Below are positions 1-8,878 of a stretch of DNA of 64,000 nucleotides, in pieces. The stretch covers positions 558,001 to 622,000 of the forward strand of contig NZ_JAATJE010000001.1 in the NCBI RefSeq assembly GCF_011927695.1, in the 5' to 3' direction. Numbering within the stretch: the stretch's first letter is position 1; each line of letters starts with the position of its first letter. The translations under genes were made by a program, and so were the position numbers. The notes below the pieces were generated by a model that worked only from the letters and a program-made list of their open reading frames with translations, did no database searches and was not told where the DNA came from. Source of the stretch: Sphingomonas jejuensis. GTDB taxonomy: Bacteria; Pseudomonadota; Alphaproteobacteria; Sphingomonadales; Sphingomonadaceae.

Positions 1-137
1 CGCACGGCGGCGACGTCGAGCAGAATCTGATGTTCGCAGGACATGGTGCCTACAACTTCAAGCGGGATCCCTTCTACTCGAATGGATTCGTGCCCACTGT
101 CGGCCAGCTGGTCGACAGGATCCTGACGGGCGACTGA
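1..137 (+). CDS. C-terminal end of a nitronate monooxygenase-like protein (partial)
   Basis: Only the last 44 codons are inside the window; the reading frame is open from base 3 to the TGA at 135-137. The visible tail (ENLMFAG-type segment, then DPFYSNGFVPTVGQLVDRIL) resembles the C-terminus of 2-nitropropane dioxygenase/nitronate monooxygenase family flavoproteins, in which a late glycine-rich turn is followed by a helix that closes the barrel. Those enzymes oxidise alkyl nitronates using FMN in the cytoplasm. The assignment rests on this short tail alone, so another FMN-barrel enzyme is possible. Confidence 0.5.
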   Translation, partial: HGGDVEQNLMFAGHGAYNFKRDPFYSNGFVPTVGQLVDRILTGD

Positions 138-179
138 GACGGGCGGGCCGTCTGCCATGTGGCAGGCGGCCCGGTCCGA

Positions 180-377
180 TCACTCGGGGTCGATCGCGCC
201 GATCACGCCGCCCGCAACCGCACCCGCCGCAGCACCGTCGCCCACGTCGTTGCCGGTCGCCGCAGCCACACCTGCACCGCCTGCCGTGCCGATGGCCGCG
301 CCGCGAAGTGTCGGGGACGAACATGCGCCAAGAGCGACGGTCGCCAGCGCGAGCGCTGCCAGAGCAGATGATTTCAT
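180..377 (-). CDS. Small glycine-zipper-like lipoprotein
   Basis: A 65-residue protein with an N-terminal signal segment ending in the lipobox LGAC at about residue 19, so it is expected to be lipidated and anchored in the membrane. The mature part is almost entirely Gly and Ala in a GxxxG-like pattern (AAIGTAGGAGVAAATG, then AAAGAVAGGVIGAI), typical of small glycine-zipper envelope proteins. A strong AGGAGG ribosome site lies five to six bases before the ATG, which supports a real gene despite its size. Function is unknown. It is divergent from the SH3 protein gene and the two share an upstream region of about 95 bases. Confidence 0.75.
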   Translation of the reverse strand: MKSSALAALALATVALGACSSPTLRGAAIGTAGGAGVAAATGNDVGDGAAAGAVAGGVIGAIDPE

Positions 378-473
378 GATGACCTCCTGTTTGAAACTGT
401 TGAGGCTAACTCATGTTTGCGGGTCCGCGTTCCCGCAATTGATCCTTTGGGCAGCCTTTGGCATCGCTCCGTC

Positions 474-962
474 ATGAAGAAAGCATCCGCCTGTCTGGTC
501 GCCATCAGCCTCGTCGCCACCAGCCTCATCGCCGGCGGGGTCGCCTGGGCGCAGCAGCAGGTGCCCTATTGGGTGTCGATCTCGGCCAGCCAGGCGAGGA
601 TGCGGACCGGCCCCGGCCGGAACTTCCCGGCCACCTGGCTCTACCAGCGCCCCGGACTTCCGCTGCGCGTCATCGAGACCTTCCCCGCCTGGCGAAAGGT
701 CGAGGATCCGGACGGCACGCAGGGATGGATGCAGGCGAACCTGTTGAGCGAGCGCCGCACCGCGATGCTGCGGGGAGAGACCCGCGCATTGCGGGCCTTG
801 CCCGATGCATCCGCGAAGGTGATGTGGCGAGCAGAGCCTGGCGTCATCGGAACGATCGAGCGCTGTGACAGCGGATGGTGCGTGATCGACGTGGGTGGAA
901 GACGAGGGTTCGTCGAGTCCGCATCGTTGTGGGGCGTGTCGGCCGCCGAGGTGGTCGATTGA
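474..962 (+). CDS. Secreted bacterial SH3-domain protein
   Basis: A 162-residue protein with a Sec signal peptide (KK, hydrophobic stretch, then AWAQQQ cleavage-like site near residue 26). The mature protein holds two SH3b-type segments: the first has the ARMRTGPGRNFPATW pattern, where SH3b repeats bind cell-wall or partner peptides, and the second covers the C-terminal half, including WCVIDVGGRRGFV. Proteins of this kind act in the periplasm and are widespread beside housekeeping genes in sphingomonads. The frame is open further upstream to 417, but the ATG at 474 gives a proper signal peptide and is chosen. No enzyme domain is present. Confidence 0.8.
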   Translation: MKKASACLVAISLVATSLIAGGVAWAQQQVPYWVSISASQARMRTGPGRNFPATWLYQRPGLPLRVIETFPAWRKVEDPDGTQGWMQANLLSERRTAMLRGETRALRALPDASAKVMWRAEPGVIGTIERCDSGWCVIDVGGRRGFVESASLWGVSAAEVVD

Positions 963-1121
963 TCCAATTTGGACAGTCCTTGATAAAACTCGTTAATTTT
1001 TATTAACTTACCTGCGTTCAGTCGTTCCATAAACGCTTCAACCCGGTTCGACGCTCAAGCCGGCGAACGATACAACCCCCATCTGAGGGGGGCACGTGCA
1101 GTTCTCCGGCGGAGACTGAGT

Positions 1122-2108
1122 ATGCGTGCGCGTGGCGTTCCGGATCGTACCGAGAGTGTACGCGGCTTCGCCTGCATCCTTCTTGTGCTCTACCATGTCG
1201 TCGGATCATCGTCGGACGCCGGCATGCACTTGCCGCAGGATCACGTGCTGCGATCCCTGATGGACTGCCTAGCATTCGTGCGCATGCCGATCTTCACGGC
1301 TCTTTCGGGATATCTGTTTGCTGCCAATCCGCCCCGGCCAGAATCGCTCAGGATCTTCACACTGAAGAAGTTCCGCCGGCTCGGGGTCCCTCTGCTTGTC
1401 GCAACCGCCGTGTTCGGACTTAGCCGGTACGAGATCTATGGCGAACCCTTCGCGCTTCGATCCTTCTTCACCAGCTACCTTCATCTTTGGTTTTTGCAGG
1501 CGCTTCTGCTGCTCTTTGTCGTGTTCGGCATCTGGCATGCCTTGGCCACGCCGAGCCGGGTGCAATTGATGCTGGCGATGCTGTTTGCGTCGCTCGCCAT
1601 GTGGTCGCTTCCATGGTTCGACGGCTTCAGCCTCGGTGGAGCGCTCTACCTGACGCCTTATTTCGTCTTCGGTATACTCATGCGGCACCATCCCGCGCTC
1701 ATCGAAGCTGCCGAATGGCGCATCTTGGCGCTTGGCGTACTGTTGCTCGTCATGTCGACCAAGGCGCTCGGGACCTTCGGCTATGTGCTCGATATTCCGA
1801 CTTCGTCGCTCTTCGCCGTGATCTGCGGCTGCGCAGCGGTGCTGATCCTGATGCAGCGTATGCCGCATGTGCCGATCCTCGCCGCCGTCGGGTCGTTCAG
1901 CTATACCATCTATCTCTGGCACCCGATCTTTGGATCGGCGGCGCGTCAGCTGCTCGAACGGCTCAATGCCTGGCCGATCGGCGTCTTCCTCGCGTCGATG
2001 GGCGCTGCCTTGCTGATGCCCATCCTCGTTCACGTTGCCGCGATGCGGCTGCCTTACCTGTCAGTGGCGCTGACGGGGCTGCGACAACCCCGCCCGCGCG
2101 CTGCCTGA
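1122..2108 (+). CDS. Membrane acyltransferase (acyltransferase-3 family)
   Basis: A 328-residue polytopic membrane protein of the acyltransferase-3 (OafA/YrhL) family, which transfers acyl groups to sugars of polysaccharides, lipids or antibiotics at the inner membrane. The N-terminus carries the family hallmark, an Arg-Gly followed by a helix and the conserved His (ESVRGFACILLVLYHVVGS), then FTALSGYLF, with about ten hydrophobic segments after it. The C-terminal SYTIYLWHPIF segment is also typical. GGAG lies seven bases before the ATG. It ends five bases short of the convergent thiolase gene. The acyl acceptor cannot be told from the sequence, and no polysaccharide cluster is adjacent. Confidence 0.85.
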   Translation: MRARGVPDRTESVRGFACILLVLYHVVGSSSDAGMHLPQDHVLRSLMDCLAFVRMPIFTALSGYLFAANPPRPESLRIFTLKKFRRLGVPLLVATAVFGLSRYEIYGEPFALRSFFTSYLHLWFLQALLLLFVVFGIWHALATPSRVQLMLAMLFASLAMWSLPWFDGFSLGGALYLTPYFVFGILMRHHPALIEAAEWRILALGVLLLVMSTKALGTFGYVLDIPTSSLFAVICGCAAVLILMQRMPHVPILAAVGSFSYTIYLWHPIFGSAARQLLERLNAWPIGVFLASMGAALLMPILVHVAAMRLPYLSVALTGLRQPRPRAA

Positions 2109-2112
2109 CCGC

Positions 2113-3300
2113 TCAATTCATCAACTCCACCGCCATTGCCGTCGCCTCCCCACCACCGATGCAGAGCGAGGCGAGCCCGCGCCGCTGACCAGATCCCTCA
2201 AGTGCTGACAGGAGCGTGGCCAGCACCCGCGCCCCGCTCGCACCGATCGGATGGCCGAGCGCGCAAGCTCCACCGTGGATATTCAGCACCTCGTGCGGGA
2301 TCGACAGGTCGCGCATCGCGATCATCGCGACGCAGGCAAATGCTTCGTTGACCTCGAACAGATCGACATCGCCCACCTGCCATCCCGCCTTCTCCAAGGC
2401 CCTCTGCATCGCGAACACCGGCGCGGTGGTGAACCGCGATGGGGCATGCGCGTGCGCGGCATGCGACACGATGCGAGCGACCGGGGTGATCCCCAGCCGC
2501 TCCGCCACCGACGCCCGCGTCAGGACCAGTGCCGCGGCTCCGTCTGAGATCGACGACGCGTTCGCAGCCGTGATCGTTCCGTCCTTCGAAAAGGCCGGCT
2601 TCAGCGTCGGGATACGCGCGGCATCGCCCTTCGCAGGCTGCTCGTCCGCCTCAACGCGGACGCTGCCTTTTCTGCCCGGCACATCCACCGCGACGATCTC
2701 CCGGTCGAAGACGCCGGATGTCTGCGCGGCTTGAGCGCGGGTGAGGGAGGCGACGGCGTAATCGTCCTGCGCCTCGCGCGTGAACTGATACTCGCGTGCC
2801 GTTTCCTCGGCGAAGCTGCCCATCGGTCGGCCCGGCTCGTAAGCATCCTCAAGGCCGTCCAGGAACATGTGGTCCATCACACGGTCATGGCCGATGCGCG
2901 CACCACCGCGGTGTTTGGTGAGAAGATAAGGCGCGTTGGTCATGCTCTCCATGCCGCCGGCGACCAACAGGTCGACCGATCCGGCGGCGAGCGCCTCGGC
3001 GCCCATGATCGCCGCCTGCATGCCCGATCCGCACATCTTGTTGATCGTGGTCGCCTCCAGCCCTTCCGGCAGGCCGGCGGCGAGCCCAGCCTGGCGCGCC
3101 GGCGCCTGGCCGAGCCCGGCCGGCAGCACGCACCCCATGTAGATCCGGTCCACGTTGTCCGGAGCCACGCCCGCACGATCCACGGCAGCGGCCACCGCGG
3201 CCGCGCCCAGGCTGGTGGCGCTCAGCCCGGACAACGCGCCTTGAAAGCTTCCCATCGGCGTGCGGGCGTACGAGGCGATTACGATGGGGTCGGCGGCCAT
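2113..3300 (-). CDS. Acetyl-CoA C-acetyltransferase (thiolase)
   Basis: A 395-residue thiolase, the normal length for the biosynthetic/degradative acetoacetyl-CoA thiolase family. It condenses two acetyl-CoA or cleaves 3-ketoacyl-CoA in the cytoplasm. The nucleophile is Cys90 in NKMCGSGM. GGMESM(T)NAPY, NEAFA, the histidine in GHPIGASGAR and the second cysteine in the C-terminal CIGGGEA loop are all present, so the active site is complete. AtoB/PhaA-type function in short-chain metabolism or polyhydroxybutyrate synthesis is likely, but no phaB or other partner is beside it. The gene is monocistronic and convergent with the acyltransferase. Confidence 0.93.
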   Translation of the reverse strand: MAADPIVIASYARTPMGSFQGALSGLSATSLGAAAVAAAVDRAGVAPDNVDRIYMGCVLPAGLGQAPARQAGLAAGLPEGLEATTINKMCGSGMQAAIMGAEALAAGSVDLLVAGGMESMTNAPYLLTKHRGGARIGHDRVMDHMFLDGLEDAYEPGRPMGSFAEETAREYQFTREAQDDYAVASLTRAQAAQTSGVFDREIVAVDVPGRKGSVRVEADEQPAKGDAARIPTLKPAFSKDGTITAANASSISDGAAALVLTRASVAERLGITPVARIVSHAAHAHAPSRFTTAPVFAMQRALEKAGWQVGDVDLFEVNEAFACVAMIAMRDLSIPHEVLNIHGGACALGHPIGASGARVLATLLSALEGSGQRRGLASLCIGGGEATAMAVELMN

Positions 3301-3372
3301 TATTCTCTCCTGCTTTTCGCTCCCGATCTAGGTGCGCGCGCGTTGCTGCGCAAACCGCGTGGAGGATGCACC

Positions 3373-3636
3373 ATGGATGAAACGATGCTCGAGAGCGTGA
3401 AGTGGTTCGCCTCCATCAGCGGGATGATCGCCGCTTTCATGGTATCATTCGATGGAGGAAGGCGGTTGACCGGCTGGGGCTTCGTGCTGTTCGTGGGATC
3501 GTCGATCGCGTGGATCACTGCCGGGCTGCTTGACTCTGAAGGCGCGCTCGCGTCCCAGAACATCGTGCTGTTCGGGATCAACATCTTCGGCGTCTACCGC
3601 TACCTGATCCGCAAGCGCGCACCCGCAACGACGTGA
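3373..3636 (+). CDS. Small two- to three-helix membrane protein of unknown function
   Basis: An 87-residue protein with hydrophobic segments at roughly residues 10-27, 33-50 and 60-78, ending in a basic tail. GGAGG sits eight bases before the ATG at 3373, which fixes the start. The last codons overlap the GTG start of the prepilin peptidase gene, so the two are translationally coupled. No family is recognised; the size and helix layout resemble small inner-membrane proteins near PRC-barrel or ion-channel-like genes, but nothing specific can be claimed. Confidence 0.7.
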   Translation: MDETMLESVKWFASISGMIAAFMVSFDGGRRLTGWGFVLFVGSSIAWITAGLLDSEGALASQNIVLFGINIFGVYRYLIRKRAPATT

Positions 3637-4382
3637 CCGCGTGGTGGCCGGCAGCCGGAGCGCTGCTGGGTTTGATCGTGGGCAGCTTCCTGGCGACGGT
3701 CGCGATGCGCTGGCCTGCCGGTCGAAGCGTGTCGCGCGGCCGTTCCGCCTGCGACAGTTGTGGGCGGCGCCTCCGTGCCGCCGAACTGGTGCCGGTTCTT
3801 TCCTACGCGCTGCAGCGCGGCCGCTGCCGGACCTGTGGGGCGGCCATCGACCACCGCCACCCGGCCATCGAGATCGCCGCTGCGGTGATAGGGGCAACGG
3901 CGCTGGCAGTGACGCCAGCGCCGGTGGGCCTGATCGGCGCGGCCTTCGGCTGGTCGTTGCTGCTGCTGGCGGTTCTGGATGTCGAGCATCACTGGTTGCC
4001 CGACCGGCTGACCCTGCCGCTTGCCGCGGCAGGATTGCTCGCGTCGCTCACGTCCATGCCTCCGGATCTCCTCGACCGACTTATCGGTCTCCTTGCCGGG
4101 TATGCGTCGCTGTGGATCATCGCGACCGGCTACAGGCTGTTGCGGGGTCGCGTGGGCATGGGCGGCGGCGATTCGAAATTGATGGCCGCGCTCGGCGCAT
4201 GGCTTGGCTGGGCGCTGCTCCCTGTCGTGCTGCTGCTGGGGAGCTTGATGGGTCTGGCGGCTGTCGCGGCGGCACGGGCACGCGGGCGTCCGATGACGCG
4301 GTCGACCCGGCTGCCGCTGGGGGCGCTTCTGGCCGTTGCGGCTTATCCCGCCTTCCTGGTCATGGTAGGGACTGCTCGATGA
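3633..4382 (+). CDS. pilD: Prepilin peptidase (A24 family leader peptidase)
   Basis: A 249-residue inner-membrane aspartic protease that removes the leader of type IV prepilins or type II pseudopilins and N-methylates the new end. The N-terminal methyltransferase-associated region has the paired zinc cysteines (CDSC and CRTC), and the two catalytic aspartates are visible in LAVLDVEHHWLPD and in the GGGDSKL version of the GxGD motif. The start is GTG at 3633, overlapping the previous stop. The stop overlaps the next ATG as ATGA. No pilin or secretion genes are in the window, so it may serve a remote type II secretion or pilus cluster (gspO and pilD are equally suitable names). Confidence 0.88.
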   Translation: MTAWWPAAGALLGLIVGSFLATVAMRWPAGRSVSRGRSACDSCGRRLRAAELVPVLSYALQRGRCRTCGAAIDHRHPAIEIAAAVIGATALAVTPAPVGLIGAAFGWSLLLLAVLDVEHHWLPDRLTLPLAAAGLLASLTSMPPDLLDRLIGLLAGYASLWIIATGYRLLRGRVGMGGGDSKLMAALGAWLGWALLPVVLLLGSLMGLAAVAAARARGRPMTRSTRLPLGALLAVAAYPAFLVMVGTAR

Positions 4383-4861
4383 TCCGCCTCCTCCCCTTGC
4401 TGCTGCTCGCCGGTTGTTCGGCTGGTGCGGCATCGACCGATCCGCTGCCCACCGTCGCTCCGGCTCCTGTTGTCGAAGATGGCCTGCCGCTCCGCACTCT
4501 TTCCACCCAGCCGCTGCCGGCGCAGGGCTGCGCCCTCTTCCTTTGGACGATCTCGCCCGGTCGAAAGCTCGTCCTGATGGCGCGCAGCGACAACGCCACC
4601 AGCCGGATCGCTCTGGCGGGGGGCGAGATAGACCTGGCGCGCGCCGCGCAAAGCGGCCCGATCCTTGCCGGTTTTGCCGAGCGTGCACGATTCGCGGATG
4701 CCAGCACATCGGTGGAATGGTCGCTCAGGATCGAGCAGCGCGCCGACGTGACGGATGGCGCCGTGGTGTCGGAAGGCACGCTCGCCTACACGCCTGCCGC
4801 CGGCGATGCGGTTGCCGTGCCGGTGACCGGCATCGTCGGCTGTCGTCCGGGTCAGCGATAG
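4379..4861 (+). CDS. Putative lipoprotein coupled to prepilin peptidase
   Basis: A 160-residue protein with a short hydrophobic signal ending in LLLLAGCSAG, so Cys12 is the expected lipidation site. The mature part has no recognised domain; it contains two later cysteines (GCALF and VGCRPG), which could form a disulphide. Its start overlaps the prepilin peptidase stop by four bases (ATGA), so it is co-translated and may work with the same secretion or pilus machine, for example as a small secretion-associated lipoprotein. That link is inferred from position alone. Confidence 0.7.
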   Translation: MIRLLPLLLLAGCSAGAASTDPLPTVAPAPVVEDGLPLRTLSTQPLPAQGCALFLWTISPGRKLVLMARSDNATSRIALAGGEIDLARAAQSGPILAGFAERARFADASTSVEWSLRIEQRADVTDGAVVSEGTLAYTPAAGDAVAVPVTGIVGCRPGQR

Positions 4862-4954
4862 GATCGTTCCCGCACCGGCGAACGAGCGCGTCGTTGCCCT
4901 TCCACCAGCCCGCGCGTTAAGGCGTTCGCGTCCGCAGCAACAGCCGGAGCACCG

Positions 4955-6418
4955 ATGGCCGAGCGTTACCAGACCCTGATCCTGTTCGGCGCAACCGGCG
5001 ACCTCGCCTACCGCATGCTGTTCCCGTCGCTTTACCACCTGATGCTCGACGGGTTGCTGCCCGACGACATGTTGATCGTCGGTTCCGGGCGGACGGTCAT
5101 GGACGATGCTGCGTTCCGCGCTGAGCTGTCGGGCAAGCTCGTCGAGCATCTGAAGAAGGATCGGTTCGATCAGGCCGCGGTTGACCGGTTCCTGCAGCTG
5201 GTACGCTACTGCCCGGTATCGATCGGGGGTGAAGGCCAGGACTTCCACGCCTTGGCGGATATGGTGGCCGACCGGCGCGCCCGCGGCATCAGCGTCTATA
5301 TGTCGACGCCGCCCTCGCTGTTCGCGCCCGTGGTGCGCGGGCTGGAAGGAGCGGGCCTGTCCGGCTCTGACGTCCGCATCGCGATGGAGAAGCCGATCGG
5401 CAAGGATCTGGCGTCCTCCTGCGAGGTCAACGACGCTGTGAACGCTGTGTTTGACGAAGCCCGCGTGTTCCGCGTCGATCATTATCTCGGCAAGGAAACA
5501 GTCCAGAACCTGCTGGTGCTGCGGTTCGGCAACACATTGTTCGAACCGCTGTGGAACGCCGGCGCGATCGACCATGTTCAGATCACGGTGGCCGAAACCG
5601 TGGGTCTGGAAGGACGGGTCAGCTATTATGATGGCGTCGGTGCGCTGAAGGACATGGTGCAGAACCATCTTCTGCAGCTGCTGGCGCTGGTCGCGATGGA
5701 GGCGCCAGCGTCTACCGGGTCAACCGCGGTTCGCGACGAAAAGGTGAAGGTCCTCCGCTCCCTGCGCAAGATGAGCGCGGACGACGTCACCAAGCTGTCG
5801 GTGCGGGGGCAATACCGGGCGGGGGCGGTCGCCGGGCAGGCGGTGCCCGGCTACACGGACGAGCTTGGCGCCGAGTCAGGCACGGAGACCTTCGTTGCGC
5901 TGAAGGCCTACATCGATAATTGGCGCTGGGCCGGCGTGCCCTTCTACCTGCGCACGGGCAAGCGCATGGCGGAGCGCAAGTCGGAGATCTACATCCAGTT
6001 CAAGCCCGTGCCGCATTCCATCTTCGATCGCGCCACCGGTGCGCTGCAGTCGAACGCCATGGTCATCAACGTGCAGCCCAAGGAGAACATCCAGCTGCTG
6101 TTCATGGCCAAGCAGCCGAGCCTGGACCGCGACGGCATGAAGCTGCGGGAGGTGCCGCTCGACGTGTCGCTCTCCAGCGAGTCGTCCGGCACGCGCCGCC
6201 GAATCGCCTACGAACGGCTGCTGCTCGACTTCATCGAAGGCGACAACACGCTGTTCGTTCGCCGCGACGAGGTGGAAGCGGCCTGGGCCTGGATCGATGC
6301 CATCCACCATGCCTGGGCTGAGGCCGGACAGGACGTGAAGCGATATATGGCCGGCAGCTGGGGTCCCGACAGCAGCGTCGCCATGATCGAACGCGGAGGA
6401 GCCAGCTGGCATGAATGA
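4955..6418 (+). CDS. zwf: Glucose-6-phosphate 1-dehydrogenase
   Basis: A 487-residue enzyme that oxidises glucose-6-phosphate to 6-phosphogluconolactone with NADP or NAD, the entry to the Entner-Doudoroff pathway. The N-terminal nucleotide motif GATGDLA is at residues 12-18, and the active-site signature DHYLGKE is near residues 175-181. Length is normal for the family. GGAG lies six bases before the ATG. It overlaps the edd start by eight bases, giving a zwf-edd-eda operon. Neither pgl (lactonase) nor glk, which often sit in this operon in related bacteria, is present here. Confidence 0.97.
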   Translation: MAERYQTLILFGATGDLAYRMLFPSLYHLMLDGLLPDDMLIVGSGRTVMDDAAFRAELSGKLVEHLKKDRFDQAAVDRFLQLVRYCPVSIGGEGQDFHALADMVADRRARGISVYMSTPPSLFAPVVRGLEGAGLSGSDVRIAMEKPIGKDLASSCEVNDAVNAVFDEARVFRVDHYLGKETVQNLLVLRFGNTLFEPLWNAGAIDHVQITVAETVGLEGRVSYYDGVGALKDMVQNHLLQLLALVAMEAPASTGSTAVRDEKVKVLRSLRKMSADDVTKLSVRGQYRAGAVAGQAVPGYTDELGAESGTETFVALKAYIDNWRWAGVPFYLRTGKRMAERKSEIYIQFKPVPHSIFDRATGALQSNAMVINVQPKENIQLLFMAKQPSLDRDGMKLREVPLDVSLSSESSGTRRRIAYERLLLDFIEGDNTLFVRRDEVEAAWAWIDAIHHAWAEAGQDVKRYMAGSWGPDSSVAMIERGGASWHE

Positions 6419-8240
6419 TCTCGATCCGCGCATTGCCGCGATTACCGAGCGGATCCGCAAGCGGAGCGCCACAACCCGCCAGGCCTATCTGGACCTGATC
6501 CACCGGCAGCGCGACGCGGGCACCAATCGCGGGAGGCTGAGCTGCGGTAACCTGGCCCATGGCTTTGCCGCGTCCGGGGAGGACAAGCCTGCAATCCGCA
6601 GCGGCCATGCCGTCAACATCGGCATCGTCACCGCCTACAATGACATGCTGTCGGCGCATCACAGCTACGATCGCTATCCCGAACAGATCAAGGTCTTCGC
6701 GCGGGAGGTCGGCGCGACCGCGCAGGTCGCCGGCGGTGTGCCGGCGATGTGCGACGGCGTGACGCAGGGGCAGGCCGGCATGGAGTTGTCGCTGTTCAGC
6801 CGTGACACCATCGCCCTGTCCACAGCCGTCGCGCTCAGCCACGCGATGTTCGAAGGCGCGCTGATGCTCGGCATCTGCGACAAGATCGTCCCCGGGCTGT
6901 TCATGGGCGCCATGCGCTTCGGTCACTTGCCGACCGTGTTCGTGCCGGGCGGGCCGATGCCGTCCGGCCTGCCGAACAAGGAGAAGGTTCGCATCCGGCA
7001 GCTCTATGCAGAAGGCAAGGTCGGTCGGGACGAGCTGCTCGAGTCCGAGTCGCAGAGCTACCACACGACCGGCACCTGCACCTTCTACGGCACCGCCAAT
7101 TCCAACCAGATGATGATGGAGGCGATGGGCCTCCATGTTCCCAACAGCGCCTTCGTGCAGCCGCGCACCAAGCTGCGGCAGGAACTGACCCGCGCCGCCG
7201 TGCACCGCGTCGCGGAGATCGCGATCAGCGGCGACGACTATCGGCCGATGGGCGAGATCATCGACGAGCGGGCGATCGTCAATGCGGCCGTCGCGCTTAT
7301 GGCAACGGGCGGCTCCACCAACCATGCCATCCACCTGCCGGCGATGGCGCGTGCGGGCGGCATGGTGCTCGACTGGGCGGACCTCAACGACATTTCGGAA
7401 GCGACGCCGCTGATCGCACGGGTTTACCCCAACGGCTCGGGCGACGTGAACGCGTTCCAGGTGGCCGGCGGCACCGCCTACATCATCAAGGAGATGCTTG
7501 GTGCCGGGCTGATGCACGGCGATATCCCGACGATCTGGGCGGGCGGCATGGCCGCCTACATGGGGGAGCCGACGCTGACCGCCGACGACCAGCTGACCTG
7601 GTCGGCGGTGGGCGACAGCCGGGACGAGACGATGCTCGCGCCCGTCACCGCTCCGTTCCAGCCCAATGGCGGCATGCGCCTGTTGGACGGCAATCTCGGC
7701 CGCGCGGTGATCAAGGTGTCGGCGGTGGAGCAGGACCGCTGGATCGTCGAGGCGCCGGCCCGCGTCTTTTCCGACCAGGATCAGGTGATCGATGCGTTCA
7801 AGGCGGGTGAGCTGGAACGCGACGTTGTCGTCGTCGTCCGGTTTCAGGGACCGCAGGCGAACGGCATGCCCGAACTGCACAAGCTCACGCCGTCGCTGGG
7901 CGTGCTGCAAGACCGCGGCTTCAAGGTTGCGTTGGTGACCGACGGACGCATGTCGGGCGCCAGCGGGAAGGTGCCGGCGTGCATCCACCTGGTGCCCGAG
8001 GCGCTGGACGGCGGTCCGGTGGGCAAGGTGCGCGACGGCGATATCGTGCGGGTCGACGCCGTTGCCGGAACGATCGACGTGATCGGCGCGCCCGACTTCA
8101 CCGGTCGTCCGGTGGCCGATGCGCCGCCGGCTGCGACGGGTGTGGGGCGGGAATTGTTTGCGCTGTTCCGCCACGGCAGCGATGGGGCGGAGCGGGGAGC
8201 GTCTCCGCTCCTGTCCGCGATGGAGAACGACCGGCGATGA
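6411..8240 (+). CDS. edd: 6-phosphogluconate dehydratase
   Basis: A 609-residue IlvD/Edd-family dehydratase, full length, converting 6-phosphogluconate to 2-keto-3-deoxy-6-phosphogluconate in the cytoplasm. The iron-sulphur cysteines are seen in [17 protein letters not shown] and [11 protein letters not shown], and the SHETA-like and C-terminal [11 protein letters not shown] motifs are intact. The start overlaps the zwf end and the stop overlaps the eda start (ATGA), so all three Entner-Doudoroff enzymes are translationally coupled. IlvD itself is excluded by the length and by the operon partners. Confidence 0.97.
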   Translation: MNDLDPRIAAITERIRKRSATTRQAYLDLIHRQRDAGTNRGRLSCGNLAHGFAASGEDKPAIRSGHAVNIGIVTAYNDMLSAHHSYDRYPEQIKVFAREVGATAQVAGGVPAMCDGVTQGQAGMELSLFSRDTIALSTAVALSHAMFEGALMLGICDKIVPGLFMGAMRFGHLPTVFVPGGPMPSGLPNKEKVRIRQLYAEGKVGRDELLESESQSYHTTGTCTFYGTANSNQMMMEAMGLHVPNSAFVQPRTKLRQELTRAAVHRVAEIAISGDDYRPMGEIIDERAIVNAAVALMATGGSTNHAIHLPAMARAGGMVLDWADLNDISEATPLIARVYPNGSGDVNAFQVAGGTAYIIKEMLGAGLMHGDIPTIWAGGMAAYMGEPTLTADDQLTWSAVGDSRDETMLAPVTAPFQPNGGMRLLDGNLGRAVIKVSAVEQDRWIVEAPARVFSDQDQVIDAFKAGELERDVVVVVRFQGPQANGMPELHKLTPSLGVLQDRGFKVALVTDGRMSGASGKVPACIHLVPEALDGGPVGKVRDGDIVRVDAVAGTIDVIGAPDFTGRPVADAPPAATGVGRELFALFRHGSDGAERGASPLLSAMENDRR

Positions 8241-8854
8241 GCAGAATCGAAACCGTGATGCGCACCAACCCGGTCATTCCGGTGCTGGTGATCGAGGACG
8301 CCGCGCATGCCCGGCCGATCGCGGAGGCGCTGGTCGCCGGCGGGCTGAAGGTGCTGGAGGTGACGCTGCGCACGCCGGCGGCGCTGGATGCCATTCGCGA
8401 GATGAAGCAGGTCGACGGCGCAATCGTCGGTGCCGGCACCGTGCTCAACGAGGAGCAGCTGGAACGCGCGATCGATGCCGGGTCGGAGTTCATCGTCAGC
8501 CCCGGCCTCACCAAGAAGCTGGGGAAGGCGGCCGTGAAGTCCGGCGTGCCGTTCCTGCCCGGCGTCGCGAACAGCGCCGACATCATGACCGGCCTGGATC
8601 TGGGCCTCGACCGGTTCAAGTTCTTCCCGGCGGAAGCGTCGGGCGGGCTGAAGGCGCTGAAGGCGTTCGCGGCGGTGTTCGGTGAGGTGCGCTTCTGCCC
8701 GACCGGAGGCATCACCGCCGAGACCGCGCCTGCCTGGCTGGCCGAGCCGAGCGTGCTGTGCGTCGGCGGCAGCTGGCTGGTCGGCAAGGGCTCCCCCGAC
8801 CCGGACGCGATCCGCGACGCGGCGGCGAAGGCAGCGGCAATCCGCCCGGCCTGA
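8237..8854 (+). CDS. eda: 2-keto-3-deoxy-6-phosphogluconate aldolase
   Basis: A 205-residue class I aldolase that splits 2-keto-3-deoxy-6-phosphogluconate into pyruvate and glyceraldehyde-3-phosphate, completing the Entner-Doudoroff pathway. The catalytic glutamate lies in LEVTLRT, the Schiff-base lysine in RFKFFPAE, and GAGTVL and PTGGI form the phosphate-binding parts. The start at 8237 overlaps the edd stop by four bases. The length is typical. This is the last gene of the operon; the next gene is convergent. Confidence 0.96.
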   Translation: MSRIETVMRTNPVIPVLVIEDAAHARPIAEALVAGGLKVLEVTLRTPAALDAIREMKQVDGAIVGAGTVLNEEQLERAIDAGSEFIVSPGLTKKLGKAAVKSGVPFLPGVANSADIMTGLDLGLDRFKFFPAEASGGLKALKAFAAVFGEVRFCPTGGITAETAPAWLAEPSVLCVGGSWLVGKGSPDPDAIRDAAAKAAAIRPA

Positions 8855-8878
8855 GCGCCACCGCCGCCGACCCGCGGG

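Noticed and set aside
6231-8174. Long minus-strand open frame opposite edd (647 codons), and similar long frames opposite dnaA, murJ, zwf and tnsB
   Set aside because: These are rich in Arg, His, Gly and Ala with no motifs and lie exactly opposite well-supported genes; they are shadows of high-GC coding sequence.
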